Shown: positions 36,108 to 47,790 of the stretch, in pieces
Position numbering within the stretch: position 1 is the first letter of the stretch
Layout of the letters: every line of letters begins with the position of its first letter
The notes under the pieces: generated by a model
What the model saw: only the letters and a program-made list of their open reading frames with translations
Database searches by the model: none
Told to the model about the DNA's origin: nothing
Translations under genes and position numbers: made by a program
Assembly (NCBI RefSeq): GCF_028583425.1
Contig: NC_072807.1
Location: 33,051,001-33,115,000 of the forward strand
Reading direction: 5' to 3'
Source of the DNA: Eublepharis macularius
Lineage: Eukaryota; Chordata; Lepidosauria; Squamata; Eublepharidae
DNA length: 64,000 bases

Positions 36108-36747
36108 GTTATAGCCCTTCCAGGAACGGGCAGGAATGCCAGTTTGTGCCAGGTTCTTGAAAGCTCTTTCTGGGTGCCTGGGCAATGCCCCAGATCCTTG
36201 AGAGGAAGGGTGGGACAGAACTGAGAAAAATGAGAAGCCGCAAGCATCTGTGGGTGTGAGCTGTGGCTGAAACAGGGCAAGGAGAGCGCAAGCGAACTGG
36301 AGAAGATTTGGGAATCCCCCGCTGGAGGCCAAAAAGCTCTCGACGTGACAATGGGAGGAAGTGAATCAAACCATGACTGTGAGTCATTTCCCACAGATAA
36401 GCGATTCTCGGTCACAGGCACGGCAGCAAGGCTATAAGACGCTGGAAGCTAGCCAGGCGAGGCAGACCAGAGAACTCTCCTTTCATTGCCCTGTTCTGCA
36501 CACAGTATTGCTGTACCAGGTTGGTGGGCTAAACATTCACTCTTTTCCAGCAAAACTATATATCTGGATTGCCATTTCTTTTCGTTTTTTCCTGGCAGGG
36601 TTCCAACGCATTGAACTGCAGCTTCCCACATCGCTGCATTGCCATGCTAGGAAAAAAGCTGTGCCTGTGGAATGACTGCCTGTCTCACATACCTGTTAAA
36701 ATCACAGAGGCCCTGACCCCCCCCCAATTGCATTGCATAGCACTAGA

Positions 36748-36955
36748 TGCTCTGCTACTGTGGTGCAGTGGTTAGTACCAGACTAGGATCTAAGAGACCC
36801 AGGTTCGAATCCCTACTCTGCCCAGCTGACATTGGGCCAGGTGTTCTCTCCAAGCCTGACCTACCTCACAGGGTTGTTGTTGTGAGGATCAAGTGGAGTT
36901 GGAGAGAAGAAGTGTGGCAAGCTGCTTTGGGGCCCTGCTGGTGAGTAAAGCAGGA
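36748..36955 (+). mobile_element. tRNA-derived SINE
   Basis: tgtggtgcagtggttagtac and aggttcgaatccctactctg form intact A and B boxes. The body has cctcacagggttgttgttgt and the end gtgagtaaagcagg. Confidence 0.8.
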
Positions 36956-37349
36956 TGTGTAAAGTATGCATAACTCAGATTTGTGTCTGTGTCTGTGCGC
37001 ACACGCTGCCAAGTTGCAGCCAACGTATGGTGACCTCATATGGTTTTCAGTTCATACCCTGCTTTTCTCACCACTTGCAACATTTGTTCTCTCAAGGAAA
37101 CAGCATCAAAACTAATCTGGATTTTATCCATTTCCTGCCTAAGATATTCAGGCATGCCACTTAGGACAGTGGAGATCCATCACAGTCCCTTCCCCTTTAG
37201 TCTTTTCCATTCATTTCCGCAGAGAACACACATGGATCCGTTGAACCTGCTCAGCAATGCAGTGAGGAGTCTTTGGTCTGGGAAAGGTGAGTTAACAGTG
37301 ACCTGAATAAATAGAAAAGCTGTATAAAAGCTCAAATCCTTGTTCTACC

Positions 37350-37570
37350 TAGGGTTGCCAGCCTCCAGATGGTAGCTAGAGATCTGCTGGAATTACAACT
37401 GATCTCCAGGTGACAGAGATCAATTCCCCTGGAGAAAATGGCTGCTTTGAAGGGTGGACTGTATGGCATTATACCATTCTGAGGCACCCTCCCCTCCCCA
37501 AACCCTGCCTTCTCCAGGCCACACACCCCCAAATCTCCAGGAATTTCCCAAACTGGACCTGGCAACTCTA
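37350..37570 (-). mobile_element. hAT family-1 element, exact 8 bp TSD
   Basis: A 221 bp reverse copy from TAGGGTTGCCAGC to ctggcaactcta with exact TSD GTTCTACC (37342-37349 and 37571-37578). It has landed inside a tRNA-derived SINE whose body resumes at once on the right. Confidence 0.9.
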
Positions 37571-37735
37571 GTTCTACCACAAGAGTTTGCTGGGTAACCT
37601 TGGGCCAGCTGCATACTCTCAGCCTAACCTACTTTGTTGTGAGCATAAAACGGAGCAGAGGAGAGCAATGTAAGCTGCTTCTCCACTGGGGAGAAAGGTG
37701 GCATATAAGTGAAGGAAAATAAAGTGAAAAGTTAA
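37571..37735 (+). mobile_element. tRNA-derived SINE, right part
   Basis: Body sequence gtttgctgggtaaccttggg to gaaggaaaataaa. The 5' promoter part is missing left of the inserted hAT element, so it was truncated or more distant. Confidence 0.6.
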
Positions 37736-37839
37736 TCATATCCTCGTGCCAGATAGGTCATGTAACATCACCCTATAATTCTTTACTTATGCATCACCCT
37801 ACAGCTTCCTGGATTAGTTTGTTTATAGAAGACTTACCG

Positions 37840-37923
37840 TGCAATCCTAACAAAGCATACTCCAGTCTAAGCCCATGTAAATCAATGGGCTTAGACTGGA
37901 GTAACTCTTTTTAGGATTGCACT
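37840..37923. repeat. Short palindromic repeat, second copy
   Basis: 84 bp; gtgcaatcctaacaaagc, then ccagtctaagcccatg, pair with gggcttagactggagt and ttaggattgcac. Confidence 0.7.
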
Positions 37924-38737
37924 GTTTGTTTCTCTCTCAGTACCGGCACCTCATGGGAAGGTCGAACTTCTGACCTCTCTAACCTTACGTTCGCACCTGA
38001 ATGATTTACCAGCACGTTTAGAAGGGTCTCTTTCTCTGCTACAGTTCGTCATCCCCCCACCCCCCGCACCCATCACCCTGTGATTTTGGTTATAAACGTT
38101 TCTGTAAAATAATTATCCAATCCACATACATCTGAAGCCCTGAGATCTAACTCACCAAAGTGTACGCGGAAATAAAAACTCTTGTCACTCTTGAAGGTGC
38201 CACTAGATTTGCATTTCTCACGGTTGGCTACCCCTTTGGAATTAACAGGGAAACAGACGGAGCGGTGATTTTTGGATCCCTCCTTTACAAATACAACCCG
38301 GAGAGAATGTGATTGGCTTGGTGTTCAGTATGAAGGGGGAGAATGAGGCAGGGTGAACTGATGGGGAACTTTTACGGCGACATCAAGAGAAAGAGAAAAG
38401 AGAAGAATAGTACTTGCAAAAAACGGTTACTTTTCCAACTGTTTACCTGGGACGGTTTTGCACCCTAACCATCACAGGCCTTGATTTTACATTTTGGAAA
38501 TAGCTTTTCAGCACTGGATCCAATTTTATTCCATCCATAAGGTGGCCTGCATGGGTTTGCCACCCCGCCCACTGTATTTTCACAACAGCCCTACGAGGTA
38601 GATCAGTTGGAAAGGGACCAGCCCAAGGCTATTCAATAAGCCAGCAGGCAGGAATGGTGATGAAAAACCTGAGACTCTGCAGTTGACTTCAGCATTCTAA
38701 CCGCTGGGCTGGTACAAGGTACACACAATCCACATGT

Positions 38738-38836
38738 GCTTGGAAGAATTCGGTCCAGCATCTTCCAGAATTCGGTCCAGGATTCGGTCTAGCATCTTCC
38801 AGAATTCGGTCCAGAATTCGGTCCAGCATCTTCCCG
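38738..38836. repeat. Short tandem array built on gaattcggtccag
   Basis: gaattcggtccag occurs four times, with two variants (gattcggtctag and one joined copy), alternating with catcttcca spacers: a young minisatellite of 12 bp and 24 bp periods. Confidence 0.85.
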
Positions 38837-39109
38837 TGGGTCTCCGAGGAGAGGACATATGCTGCAATTCTTTGGTTTGTGAATAAAAGTGCCCAGTAAA
38901 TTGTCCCCGTTTCCCACTGTGAAATGTTAAAGGCTATCAAAGCATTTTGGGTATGGATGACCGTGTTAATGGTACCTACCATAAGATACCAGCTCTTCCG
39001 TGGAAAACAATTATGTACTATTCCTGGATTTAATAATAAAAGCACACAGCGCTCATAAGAGAATAAATATACATATACAACAAAATCATGATACATCCTA
39101 TAAATTACG

Positions 39110-39275
39110 ATGTATTATGAGCCTTGTGGCACAGAGTGGTAAGCTGCAGTACTGCAGCCCAAGCTCTGCTCACGACCTGAGTTCGATTCTGGCAGAAGCC
39201 GGGTTCACATAACCGGCTCAAGGTTGACTCAGCCTTCCATCCTTCCAAGGTTGCTAAAATGAGTACCCAGGTTCC
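39110..39275 (+). mobile_element. tRNA-derived SINE, second type
   Basis: gccttgtggcacagagtggt and gacctgagttcgattctggc give A and B boxes. The tail gactcagccttccatccttc to aatgagtacccag is characteristic of another squamate SINE family. Confidence 0.75.
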
Positions 39276-39292
39276 TGGGGGTAAAGTGTAGA

Positions 39293-39552
39293 TGACGTTG
39301 GGCCCAAAATGGCAAAAGGGGGCTGAAAATGGCTGAAAGGGGGCCCAAAATGGTCAGGATCAGGCTGCTGCTGAGTGGGAGAGTGATCCATCACCCATTA
39401 GAGGCCTGATCCGGGCCGTTTCGGCCCCAATCCAGGCTGAAACGGGCCCCAAATGGCCGAGAGTCAGGTGGGCAGGGCCACCTGACATGTGACCTCTTGG
39501 GGGAACTACCGGAACTGTGCTCCTGCGTGTTCCCCCTCGAAATGAGCCCTGG
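39293..39552. repeat. GC-rich interspersed repeat ending gagccctg
   Basis: Rich in gggcccaaaatgg and gaaacgggcccc. It ends cgaaatgagccctgg, resembling the right end of hAT family 2. The left end is not identified. Confidence 0.4.
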
Positions 39553-40720
39553 TGACGGCATACATTCACTCAGGCAAGGATGACTGTGTTTAATGGTACA
39601 ACAGCAGCAGCTTGAGCTCAGGGACGGCCATCTAATTAAGGTTTCATGTTGAGCTCAGGGCCCGCCCGAGTGGTGGGAAAACCAAAATCTAATACTTCCA
39701 GACCTGAAAATATCTTTTTCTGGTATGGTCCTACTGTGAAGCGTTGCCAAAGCCCAACTTTGGACAGCAGACTCTGTGGTGTTTAAACCATCAAATGTTT
39801 TCGGTTGGGGAAAAGAAAAGCTGCCGCCCAAACCCAATCTGTGCCTTAACAGTTCACAATCGAAACGTTAAGGAGACTTGTTCCATAACCTGTGCACCAT
39901 CGCTTTTAGGGTGAAAGCACCTCCAAACTACCCTCCTAACATGCTGGTTGGCACTCCTGCTGCTTCCTGGAAAGGACCTCCTTCACAGAAAGCATCATTT
40001 TGGGTGCGATTCAGAGGAGAAACCTGGAGGGAGGCAAAGCTCCCCCTCTTACCACTCTTGAAACTGCCCTTCAGCAAAGCTGAATCTGTCCTCTTGGAAG
40101 GCCTCCAAAACGCAAGTGCCCTTCTTCCTCTGGACACCTACCATAGTTCCACATTCCAGCCAGATGGCCACCCTACCTAGGACCTATTGGAAGCAACTGC
40201 CTCCTCTCTATGCGTGGGTCTACATCCTACCCAGAGGAGCGGCCGGAAGCAATTGCCCTCTCTGAGCTCCATTACCTCATCTCTGATTCAGGCTCAAACC
40301 TGTCTCAAAAGCATGCCCCTGCTTGCCAGCCGCACCTCCGCCCTGCCATGATCACCACTGAAGCGCACACTTCCCTCAACTGGTTTCATTTTTACAGGGC
40401 ACCACGTCTTCTTTTGTGATCAGTGCTGACTGGTGGTGAAAGGTTTTGCCCAGGGCCATATATCTAGACTGAACCATGCTTTCCTTCCTCTTTTCCCCAT
40501 GGCAGCTTTCATATTGCAGGGTTACTGTCAGCTATTGCTCCATTAATTTGTGCACAGAGTCCTGCTGCTTTAAGGAGACAGATGTATGAATTTACTTGCT
40601 TCGCCTGTAGCCCACCTTTCCCAGTTGAGATTTGAAGTGGCTTACCAAATCAGAAACAACAGAACAGACCACGTAATATACACCAGTGACAATGAAATAC
40701 AGATGGGTGGCATAAATTAG

Positions 40721-41055
40721 AAATGCAGGATTTGAATCCAGTGGCACCTTAAAGACTAACAAGATTTTCAGGGTGTAAGCTTTCAAGAACCTTGGCCTGG
40801 ATAGTCCAGAGGAGCCTGATCTTGCCAGATCTCAGAAGCTAAGCAGAGTCAACTTTGATTAGTAATTGGATGGGAGACTTTCAACGAAGACGAGGGTTGC
40901 CGAGGCAGGCAACGGCAAACCACCTCTGTGAGTCTCTTGCCATGAAAAACCCCACTAGGGGGGGTCACCATAAGTCAGCTATGACTTCAGGGCACTCTCC
41001 ACCACCAAGCTTTCAAGAGTCAGAGCTTCCTTCTTCTGGCACGATAAATTAGAGA
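40721..41055 (-). mobile_element. Penelope-type tail split by a 5S SINE
   Basis: The tail at 40721-40788 (caggatttgaatccagtggc) resumes at 41007 (aagctttcaagagtcagagc). The interruption is the 5S-derived SINE at 40789-41006, flanked by a copied AAGCTTTCAAGA. Confidence 0.7.
40789..41006 (+). mobile_element. 5S-rRNA-derived SINE with 12 bp TSD
   Basis: The 5' part is homologous to vertebrate 5S rRNA: gatctcagaagctaagcaga corresponds to the A-box region of the polymerase III promoter and aattggatgggagac to the C-box. The 3' part, caccataagtcagctatgac, matches the Bov-B-type tail of 5S-Sauria SINEs. TSD AAGCTTTCAAGA is at 40777-40788 and 41007-41018. The 5S moiety is diverged and truncated at its start, so it is not a ribosomal gene. 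Confidence 0.88.
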
Positions 41056-41224
41056 GCAAATCACTAACGCTCCCCACCCCAATATAGTACATAACAACAG
41101 AACATTTTACACATACCACAAATAGAATAACCAGGCTGGGTTGCTAAATTAGAGAACAATGCAATATAAGCAATGCAATATATACAATGAACAAGAACGT
41201 GTTGTGAGAACAGCACAGACACAC

Positions 41225-41660
41225 CTCTGAGCATTATTTATTTATTTATTTCATTTACCACCTTGACTTTCCCCCAAACAGGGACCCAAAGCAGCTCACA
41301 ACATTCTCTTCCTCTCCATTTTATCCTCCCTACAACCTTGCGAGGTTGGTTAGGCTGAGAGCGTGTGACTGGCCCAAGGTCACCTAGCAGGTTGAGAAAT
41401 TCCTGGAGATTCTGAGGATGAAACCTGAGGACAGCAGGGTTTGGGGAGGGGAGGGGCCTTAGCAGGGTATAATGCCCTAGAGACCACCCTCCAAAGCAGT
41501 CAGTTTATCTAGAGGAACTGATGCCTGCCCTCTGGAAATCAGTGATGGTTCCAGGAGATTGCCAGGCCGCACCTGGAAATTGGCAGCAGTATCACCCAGC
41601 AAGCTCCCGTGGCAGAAGGGAGATTTGAACCACTTAACTCTAAACTGCTGTCATTATAAA
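41225..41660 (-). mobile_element. tRNA-derived SINE, reverse, split by a hAT element
   Basis: Left part tttatttatttatttcattt to gtgactggcccaaggtcac; right part cacccagcaagctcccgtgg to gatttgaacc. They are separated by the hAT copy at 41388-41591. Confidence 0.7.
41388..41591 (+). mobile_element. hAT family-1 element inside a SINE
   Basis: A diverged copy with flanks tcacctag and tcacccag (7 of 8). Sequence on each side is a single reverse-oriented tRNA-derived SINE, so the SINE is the older insertion. Confidence 0.75.
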
Positions 41661-42189
41661 ACACACACACACACTCATACCCTGATTTGTATTGCCTTAG
41701 CTCGCTCCTGAGTCCTTGGGAAGCTTGCATCTACATGATTACACAACAAAAGTGGCAAGCATGTCCCATCCTGAGCCGCTGGATGGGAAACGTTTAAAAA
41801 GTTAAAAAGAATGCTAACAACCAATCAAGCTAATTCCTTTAGGCTACATAGAACAGGAAACATATTGCCGGAAGAGATAAGCAAGATTAAGAACTGGTTC
41901 CTCCATTAAAAGAGAGAATAGATAAAACAGGCGGCTGGGTTATGCAGACTCAATAAAACAATTCAGACTGTTTGCACATAGAGAAAGGCGTTTTGCAGCA
42001 CCTGCAGTCTAGGCTGTTAAAAGTTTCCTGGAAAATAATAATGAACAAGCGTAGATTGTCCCAGAGGGTCCTTTTACTGCCACTATCAGAAACCCATAAG
42101 GAGATGCAGGTCAGAGGCAGTGCTGTGTACTTCTGGTGATTTTTGGACCTGAGGTAGTGGATTTTGTTGGAAAACAAGACAGTTTCATT

Positions 42190-42315
42190 TTTTAAATTTA
42201 TTTATTTCATTTCTACCCCACTTTTCTGCAACCTATGGGGACCCACAGTGGCCTAAAACATTCTTCTCCCCTTCTCCATGTTATCCACATAACAACCCTG
42301 CTAGGTAGGTTATGC
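42190..42315 (-). mobile_element. SINE 3' fragment, reverse
   Basis: tttatttatttcatttctac, cccacagtggcctaaaacat and aacaaccctgctaggtaggt; the promoter end is missing. Confidence 0.55.
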
Positions 42316-42725
42316 CATTCTCTCAAGGATCAACACCCTTGGTTGATTTTAAACATAGTCTGCATCATGGATCTGTGGCCTTCAGGTTGCATAAACAGTT
42401 TTCCGCAGTCACCAACACACAGGAAAGACTGTTTAGCAACATAAAAGGGCTGAGTTTTGTTTGGAAGTGCAATCTGGTTATTCTTTCCTCCGATTCCTCT
42501 AGTGATTTCAAGATCACACATAATCATCTCAACCGTGTTCTGCGATAAACTATGGTTTGAGGTGCAGCAAACCTGGATTCCTCTGCCGGACATCATCACT
42601 AAGAAATTCTGGTTTGTGCACGAAATGCGATCGGATTCCTGCTGTCTCTTCACCTCCCTGCAGGGGCTGAAGACGAGCAGAATTATTCTACGGTTTGTGA
42701 ATTCAGACATCACAACAAATCACAG

Positions 42726-42944
42726 TAGGGTTGCCCGGTCCAGGTTGGGAAATTCCTGGAGATTTGGGGGGTGGGGCCTGGAGAAGGCGGGGTTTGGGGA
42801 GGGGAGGGGCCTCAGAATGGTATAATGCCATAGAGTCCACCTTTCAAAGCAGCCATTTTCTCCAGGGGGACTGATCTCTGTCACCTAGAGATCAGATGTA
42901 ATTCCAGGAGATCTCCAGCTACCATCTGGAGGCTGGCAACCCTA
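42726..42944 (+). mobile_element. hAT family-1 element, 8 bp TSD
   Basis: A 219 bp copy, ends TAGGGTTGCC and GGCAACCCTA, flanks aatcacag and aatcccag (7 of 8). Confidence 0.88.
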
Positions 42945-43521
42945 AATCCCAGGATCGGCCACAATTCACAAACCAGCTACAACAAACCCTAATTTGAAAA
43001 CCAGCTTCCTTCGCGTGTTCACAATTCACTGGGGGTTGATCAAAGAATCATTTATCAACCGCAAGTCGTCGTAATGTCTGAACACAGTCCAAATACATTG
43101 TTCTACCCTGAGATCTGCAAAAGAAAGGAAGAAGTGGGAGTCTGCTGTCTGAGGGCTGGAATGAAATTTAAAGCAACTCTCCGAGAGTTTTTCTCTCTCT
43201 CTCATAGGCCTAGCCAGTGGGGGAAGCTTTTGCTTCTGCATGTGCAAGGGCTACAGTTCTCTGGCTTGCAAATTAAAATATGCATTTACTTTGAGTGGGT
43301 TGCGTTTCAATAAGACCCAGAGCAAGTCATAGGGTTGTAAGCGGCTTTGGATCTCTGCTGGGAGTAAATAAACAAGGAGATGAAATAGAAGCAGTGGAAA
43401 TCAGATAGACAGGGAGTTTGATGAGACAAAAAAACCAGGAGGGCAAACCGATAAGGAACCTTCAAGCACAGATAAATAAAAAAGAGTCCAGTAGCACCTT
43501 TAAGACTAACCAATTTTATTG

Positions 43522-43558
43522 TAGCATAAGCTTTCGAGATTCACGTTCTCTTCGTCAG
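43522..43558 (-). ncRNA. Hammerhead-like core, left arm
   Basis: Minus-strand 37 nt core with intact CTGACGA, GAGA/TCTC helix, GAAA and GCTTATGCTA. The helix II loop is one base shorter than in other copies. The two arms of this insertion match, so they are young or were copied from one template. Confidence 0.6.
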
Positions 43559-43561
43559 CAT

Positions 43562-43598
43562 CTGACGAAGAGAACGTGAATCTCGAAAGCTTATGCTA
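43562..43598 (+). ncRNA. Hammerhead-like core, right arm
   Basis: Plus-strand mirror of the left-arm core, with all core bases kept. A transcript through both arms would fold into one long hairpin, which would compete with ribozyme folding. Confidence 0.6.
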
Positions 43599-45029
43599 CA
43601 ATAAAATTGGTTAGTCTTAAAGGTGCTACTGGACTCTTTTTTATTTTGCTGCTACAGACTAACACGGCTAACTCCTCTGGATCTTCAAGCACAGAGGCTG
43701 GGAAGGGGCAACTGGCTGGATAAACCAAGGTGAATAGAAAGCGCCTGCATTCTTCTCTCTCTATCTCCTCCTGGTAGGGCTCCCTTTGTCTCTTCTCTGC
43801 CCTCCGAACAGATGACAGCAAATGCGATGTGCGTATACAAGGAGTTCTCTCTTGGCTCTGGGGCCAAAACTGCCACAGAGATGCCTTTGAGCTCCCAGAT
43901 CAAAGGGCTATTGTGCCTCACATCTCTGCAAACCCTGGCAGTGCGAAGGGCAGGCTGGGTGCTTTACCCAAAGCCACAGTAACGCGAGCTACACAGCACG
44001 GCACTCCCCCTCCCCCATGCACACTTCTGTTCACAAGGAGGGGCTTTGGTCAAGGCTGCAAACAAACCCAAAGCGGTGGGTACAACCGGGGATCTCCAGG
44101 AAAGAAAGCAGGGGAAGAGAGAGGGCTTGTTTCCCCACCACAACCACAGATCAAACAGGAAATATTTTGGAGCTTAACGTAAAAGTAGCTAAGAACAGGC
44201 GCACGTTTTAAAAAGGAGCAAGCAGATCTGGATTCGTTGAGGTCTGGGCAGAGGAGTGCGTCACCTGCCTCTCTTGTTACCTTCACCCTTTGCCCACAAA
44301 GAATCTCAAAACAATTGCAAAAAAGGCAGCCCTAAGCAGAGCAGGTTATTACTAGTTGAGGGTAGGGACATTAGTTCAGAGTCAGAGCAGATACTTTGCA
44401 CGCTGAAGGGCCCAGGTTCAGATCTGGGGATCTTCACTTAAGGACGGCAGCAGATGTCAGGAAAAAATCTCACTCAACCTGAGAGTGATGATGACCCTTG
44501 GAATAGGCAGTATGGGCCAGCCGTCAGAATCAGTATAAAGCTGCTTCTTTGATTCACAGAACCTGGGCCTATCAGTCGTTCTAAATGGAACCTCTATGTT
44601 CAGAGGCAGTGTACCTTTGATTTCCAGTGGCGCAAGCAACTGCACATTGTTGCAACGTCAGGGAGTAAAGCAAATATGCTGGTTTTACTCTGGAGAAGGT
44701 GGATTCTCTTCTTTCACTGCTTTCTTCATTACTTTCCCTTTTATTTGCACTCACTAACCCAGTTCCTTCATCCCTCCCCCATATTTAAAATTCCACGGAA
44801 CTAAGTTGCAAGCAAAACCTCACAGATTGCACAGGTAAATCTGTGCAAGTCTTCCTATTTTAACAGACTTCCGAATGTTGCGCACACGTTTGTGAGGTCA
44901 AACAAGCTTGCAAAAAGAGGTGTCCCCCCCCTCTAGCCTGTTCTGCAAGAGGTTTCCAGCCCCTCCCCTTGCCACCAGCTGCTCTTAGTGAGAAAAACTG
45001 TGAAATAGGCAACAGAAGGATGACGTATC

Positions 45030-45236
45030 ATACAGTTTATTTTTATTTACTTGATTTATACCCTGCCTTTCTCCCCAAGGGAGATCCAAAGCAGCTCACA
45101 TCGTTTTCTTCTCCTCCATTTTATTCTCAGAACAACCTGGCAAGGCAGGTTAGGCAGAGGGTGGGACTAGCCCAAGGTCTCCCAGCATACTTCCATGGCA
45201 GAGTGGGGATTCGAACCTGGGCCTTCCAGATCTTAG
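45030..45236 (-). mobile_element. tRNA-derived SINE, reverse
   Basis: ttatttacttgatttatacc, then gaacaacctggcaaggcagg, and B-box complement agtggggattcgaacctggg. It abuts the plus-strand SINE at 45244. Confidence 0.75.
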
Positions 45237-45243
45237 TCTTAGT

Positions 45244-45490
45244 TGAGAGCCAGTTTGGTGTAGTCTTTAAGAGCAGCAGGACTCTAATCTGGAGAACCGG
45301 GTTTGATTCCCCATCCCCTCCCCTCCGCTTGAAGCCAGCTGAGTGACCTTGGGTCAGTCACAGCTCTCTCAGAGCTCTCTCAGCTCCACTCGTGAGGATA
45401 ATAATAGCACAGTTTGTAAATAGCTCTGAGTGGGTGTTAAGTTGTCCTGAAGGGCGGTATATAAATCAAATATTATTATATATTATTGTT
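45244..45490 (+). mobile_element. tRNA-derived SINE
   Basis: gagccagtttggtgtagtct and gggtttgattccccatccc, then ttgggtcagtcacagctctc and the tail gcggtatataaatcaaat. Confidence 0.8.
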
Positions 45491-45742
45491 ATACACAAAT
45501 GTGTGTTCCTGTGTATTCTGCCCAATTGCAAAATGAACGCACGGATGAAGTCTAGTGAGGGAGGTAATATATTATATTGTTTATATAAACAAGGAAGAAA
45601 GCCGATACAGAGAGTAAAGTTCCCTCAGCATCAAGCTGCTCTTTGGGGTTTCAAGGTTCTGACATAGGGTTTTATCGCTTTGGGTTCATTAGCAAAAATC
45701 TCAATAGAAGATACATAATTGAATGAAAAGTTAAAATATATC

Positions 45743-46146
45743 CAGGGCTTTTTTTCTGGGAAAAGAGGTGGTGGAACTCAGTGGGTTGCCAGCACAGGGG
45801 GCAACTCTTGGTGAGAGGTAGTGCCCCTGGTACCACATGCGTGTGCACAAAGAGTGTGTACGCTCCCAGTACTGCACAATGATGTCACTTTGGGTCAGCT
45901 GGAACAAGGGGGGAGTTTTTAAAAGTTTAAATTACCCTTGGTGAAAATGGTCACATGGCCCGTGGCCCCGCCCCCTGATCTCCAGACAGAGGGGAGTTTC
46001 GATTGCCCTCCGCACCAGAGCGGCACGGAGGGCAATCTAAACTTCCCTCTGTCTGGAGATCAGGGGGCAGGGCCACCAACCATGTGACCATTTTCAAGAG
46101 GTGCCGGAAAGCTGTTCCACCACGTTCCAGCTGAAAAAAAGCCCTG
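45743..46146 (+). mobile_element. hAT family-2 element, 8 bp TSD
   Basis: A 404 bp copy with ends CAGGGCTTTTTTTC and AAAAAAGCCCTG; flanks aatatatc and aaaatatc agree at 7 of 8. It is the most complete uninterrupted copy of this family here. Confidence 0.88.
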
Positions 46147-47617
46147 AAAATATCAATGATCTGGCAAGATTCCATTGGTCAATCAAACTTTGGGCTGTCC
46201 ATTCACACATTAGCAATTGTTTATCATATCAAAGAACACTCTAGTCTTCCTTGGCACCCCTTGATATCAGTCTTCTGCGAATGTAGGCCTCATCAAGTCC
46301 ATGGGATGTGGTTCTCAAAACAACTTAATCTATTACCCATCATAAACCTGTCTGTGTACCATTGGGGGAGTTTTCTCATGGCTATAAATTGAATGTGAAT
46401 TACTGAGGATGTTTTGCTTTGACAGGTTTGGTCCTAATCTATAGCGACCTTCGTGCCCTAGGACCGGTGTGTTATCAATTGACACTAACCAGAGCTCAGA
46501 CAGCAAGACTACTTTCACTTTGGGTCCAGATCAAGCTTCTAGAAAGAACCTTAAGGAAATTATTAAAGACCCTTTATATTAGATATATATGTATATATGT
46601 ATGTAGGTATGCATGAAGCTGGAATCAGATGCCTATATATTTTACTGAGGCATATATATATATTTTATACTATATATATTTACTGAGGCAGGCTATATTT
46701 GGTTACTATGAAAGCATGAATAATATGTTGATATGCTAAGTGAAGCTAGTCAATCTATACTGGCCACAAGTACATCAGAAATATGTGTCCCACATTATTA
46801 TTATAGTCCAACACTCTAACCACTACGCCACACAGGTTCAGTGAAGTCCTCATGAGAAACTTCTTCAAAAATGAATCAAGTTTGTCTTAGCTAGAGAGTC
46901 AATTAATTAAATTCAACTGAGAGGGATAAAGAAAAGGCAATTCTTGAAAACAGGCAGATATGCGAAAGATTAAGGAAAACACAGCAGATGTGGAGAATAG
47001 CTATGATATGGGGCGGTAGAGGAAGATGAAGGGGAAAGAACATGGCTGAGTGCTGAAGCACATTGTTTATATACAGAAAAACCCAGGTTCGATCCCAGGG
47101 ACCTGGAGATTTTAAAAAAGGATCCAGGTGCGAGGAAAGATCTCTCTCTGTTGGAGAGTCCGTCACCTAGGCAAGAAAACACTGAGGCTAGTGAAGTATC
47201 TCTCTGACTGCTTTGTATATCATATCATATAAACCTTTATTGCGTTAGCTCAGAGCCTTAGCAATTAGCACCGACAAACATTGAAATTATCAGGCTACAA
47301 TCACAATAGCAATAAACTCTAATACACCTTAGCATTTTATAAGCCATCATTAAGATCACGACAGAAATTTAAGTGAAAATCAACATCAATTCAAGCAAAT
47401 CAGTTAGATAGTTTACAAAATACACAGATTTATCCATCAGCCACAATAACAGTGAATGGTTTTGGTAAGGCCTTTATTGCTTCTTGCAACAAACGTTGCT
47501 GTTTGCATCGTTATCCACTTACTTCTATCGGCAGGTAATATAATTAGTCTATCATTATCCGTTCTCCCAGGATATTGTAATAAAATAACTCTGACCGCCT
47601 CACTTGTCCAACCTGAG

Positions 47618-47790
47618 CTAGTGAGGTGCAGTGGATAGCAGGTCAGCCCTCGATTCAAAACCGCATTCAAGCATTAAGTTCACCCAACAGTCTTGGGCCA
47701 CTCATTCTCTCTTGGCTGAGCCTACCTCACAGGGTTGTTGTGAGGATAAAAAGGTGACAGGAGAGAGCCACATGTACTCTGAGCTCTCCT
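47618..47790 (+). mobile_element. tRNA-derived SINE
   Basis: agtgaggtgcagtggatagc and cctcacagggttgttgtgag flank a diverged B-box; the end is eroded. Confidence 0.6.

Larger units (their letters stand above)
43473..43682. mobile_element. Inverted pair of Penelope ribozyme units with 13 bp TSD
   Basis: A 210 bp insertion framed by CTTCAAGCACAGA (43460-43472 and 43683-43695). It consists only of two copies of the family-1 tail, head to head, meeting at the start of the ribozyme core (cgtcag joined to catctgacg). The right arm keeps the full tail through acagactaacacggctaac. No protein-coding part is present. Confidence 0.88.

Noticed and set aside
40789-40900. 5S ribosomal RNA gene
   Set aside because: The homology is partial and diverged, joined to a Bov-B-like tail and enclosed in a 12 bp TSD, so it is a SINE.
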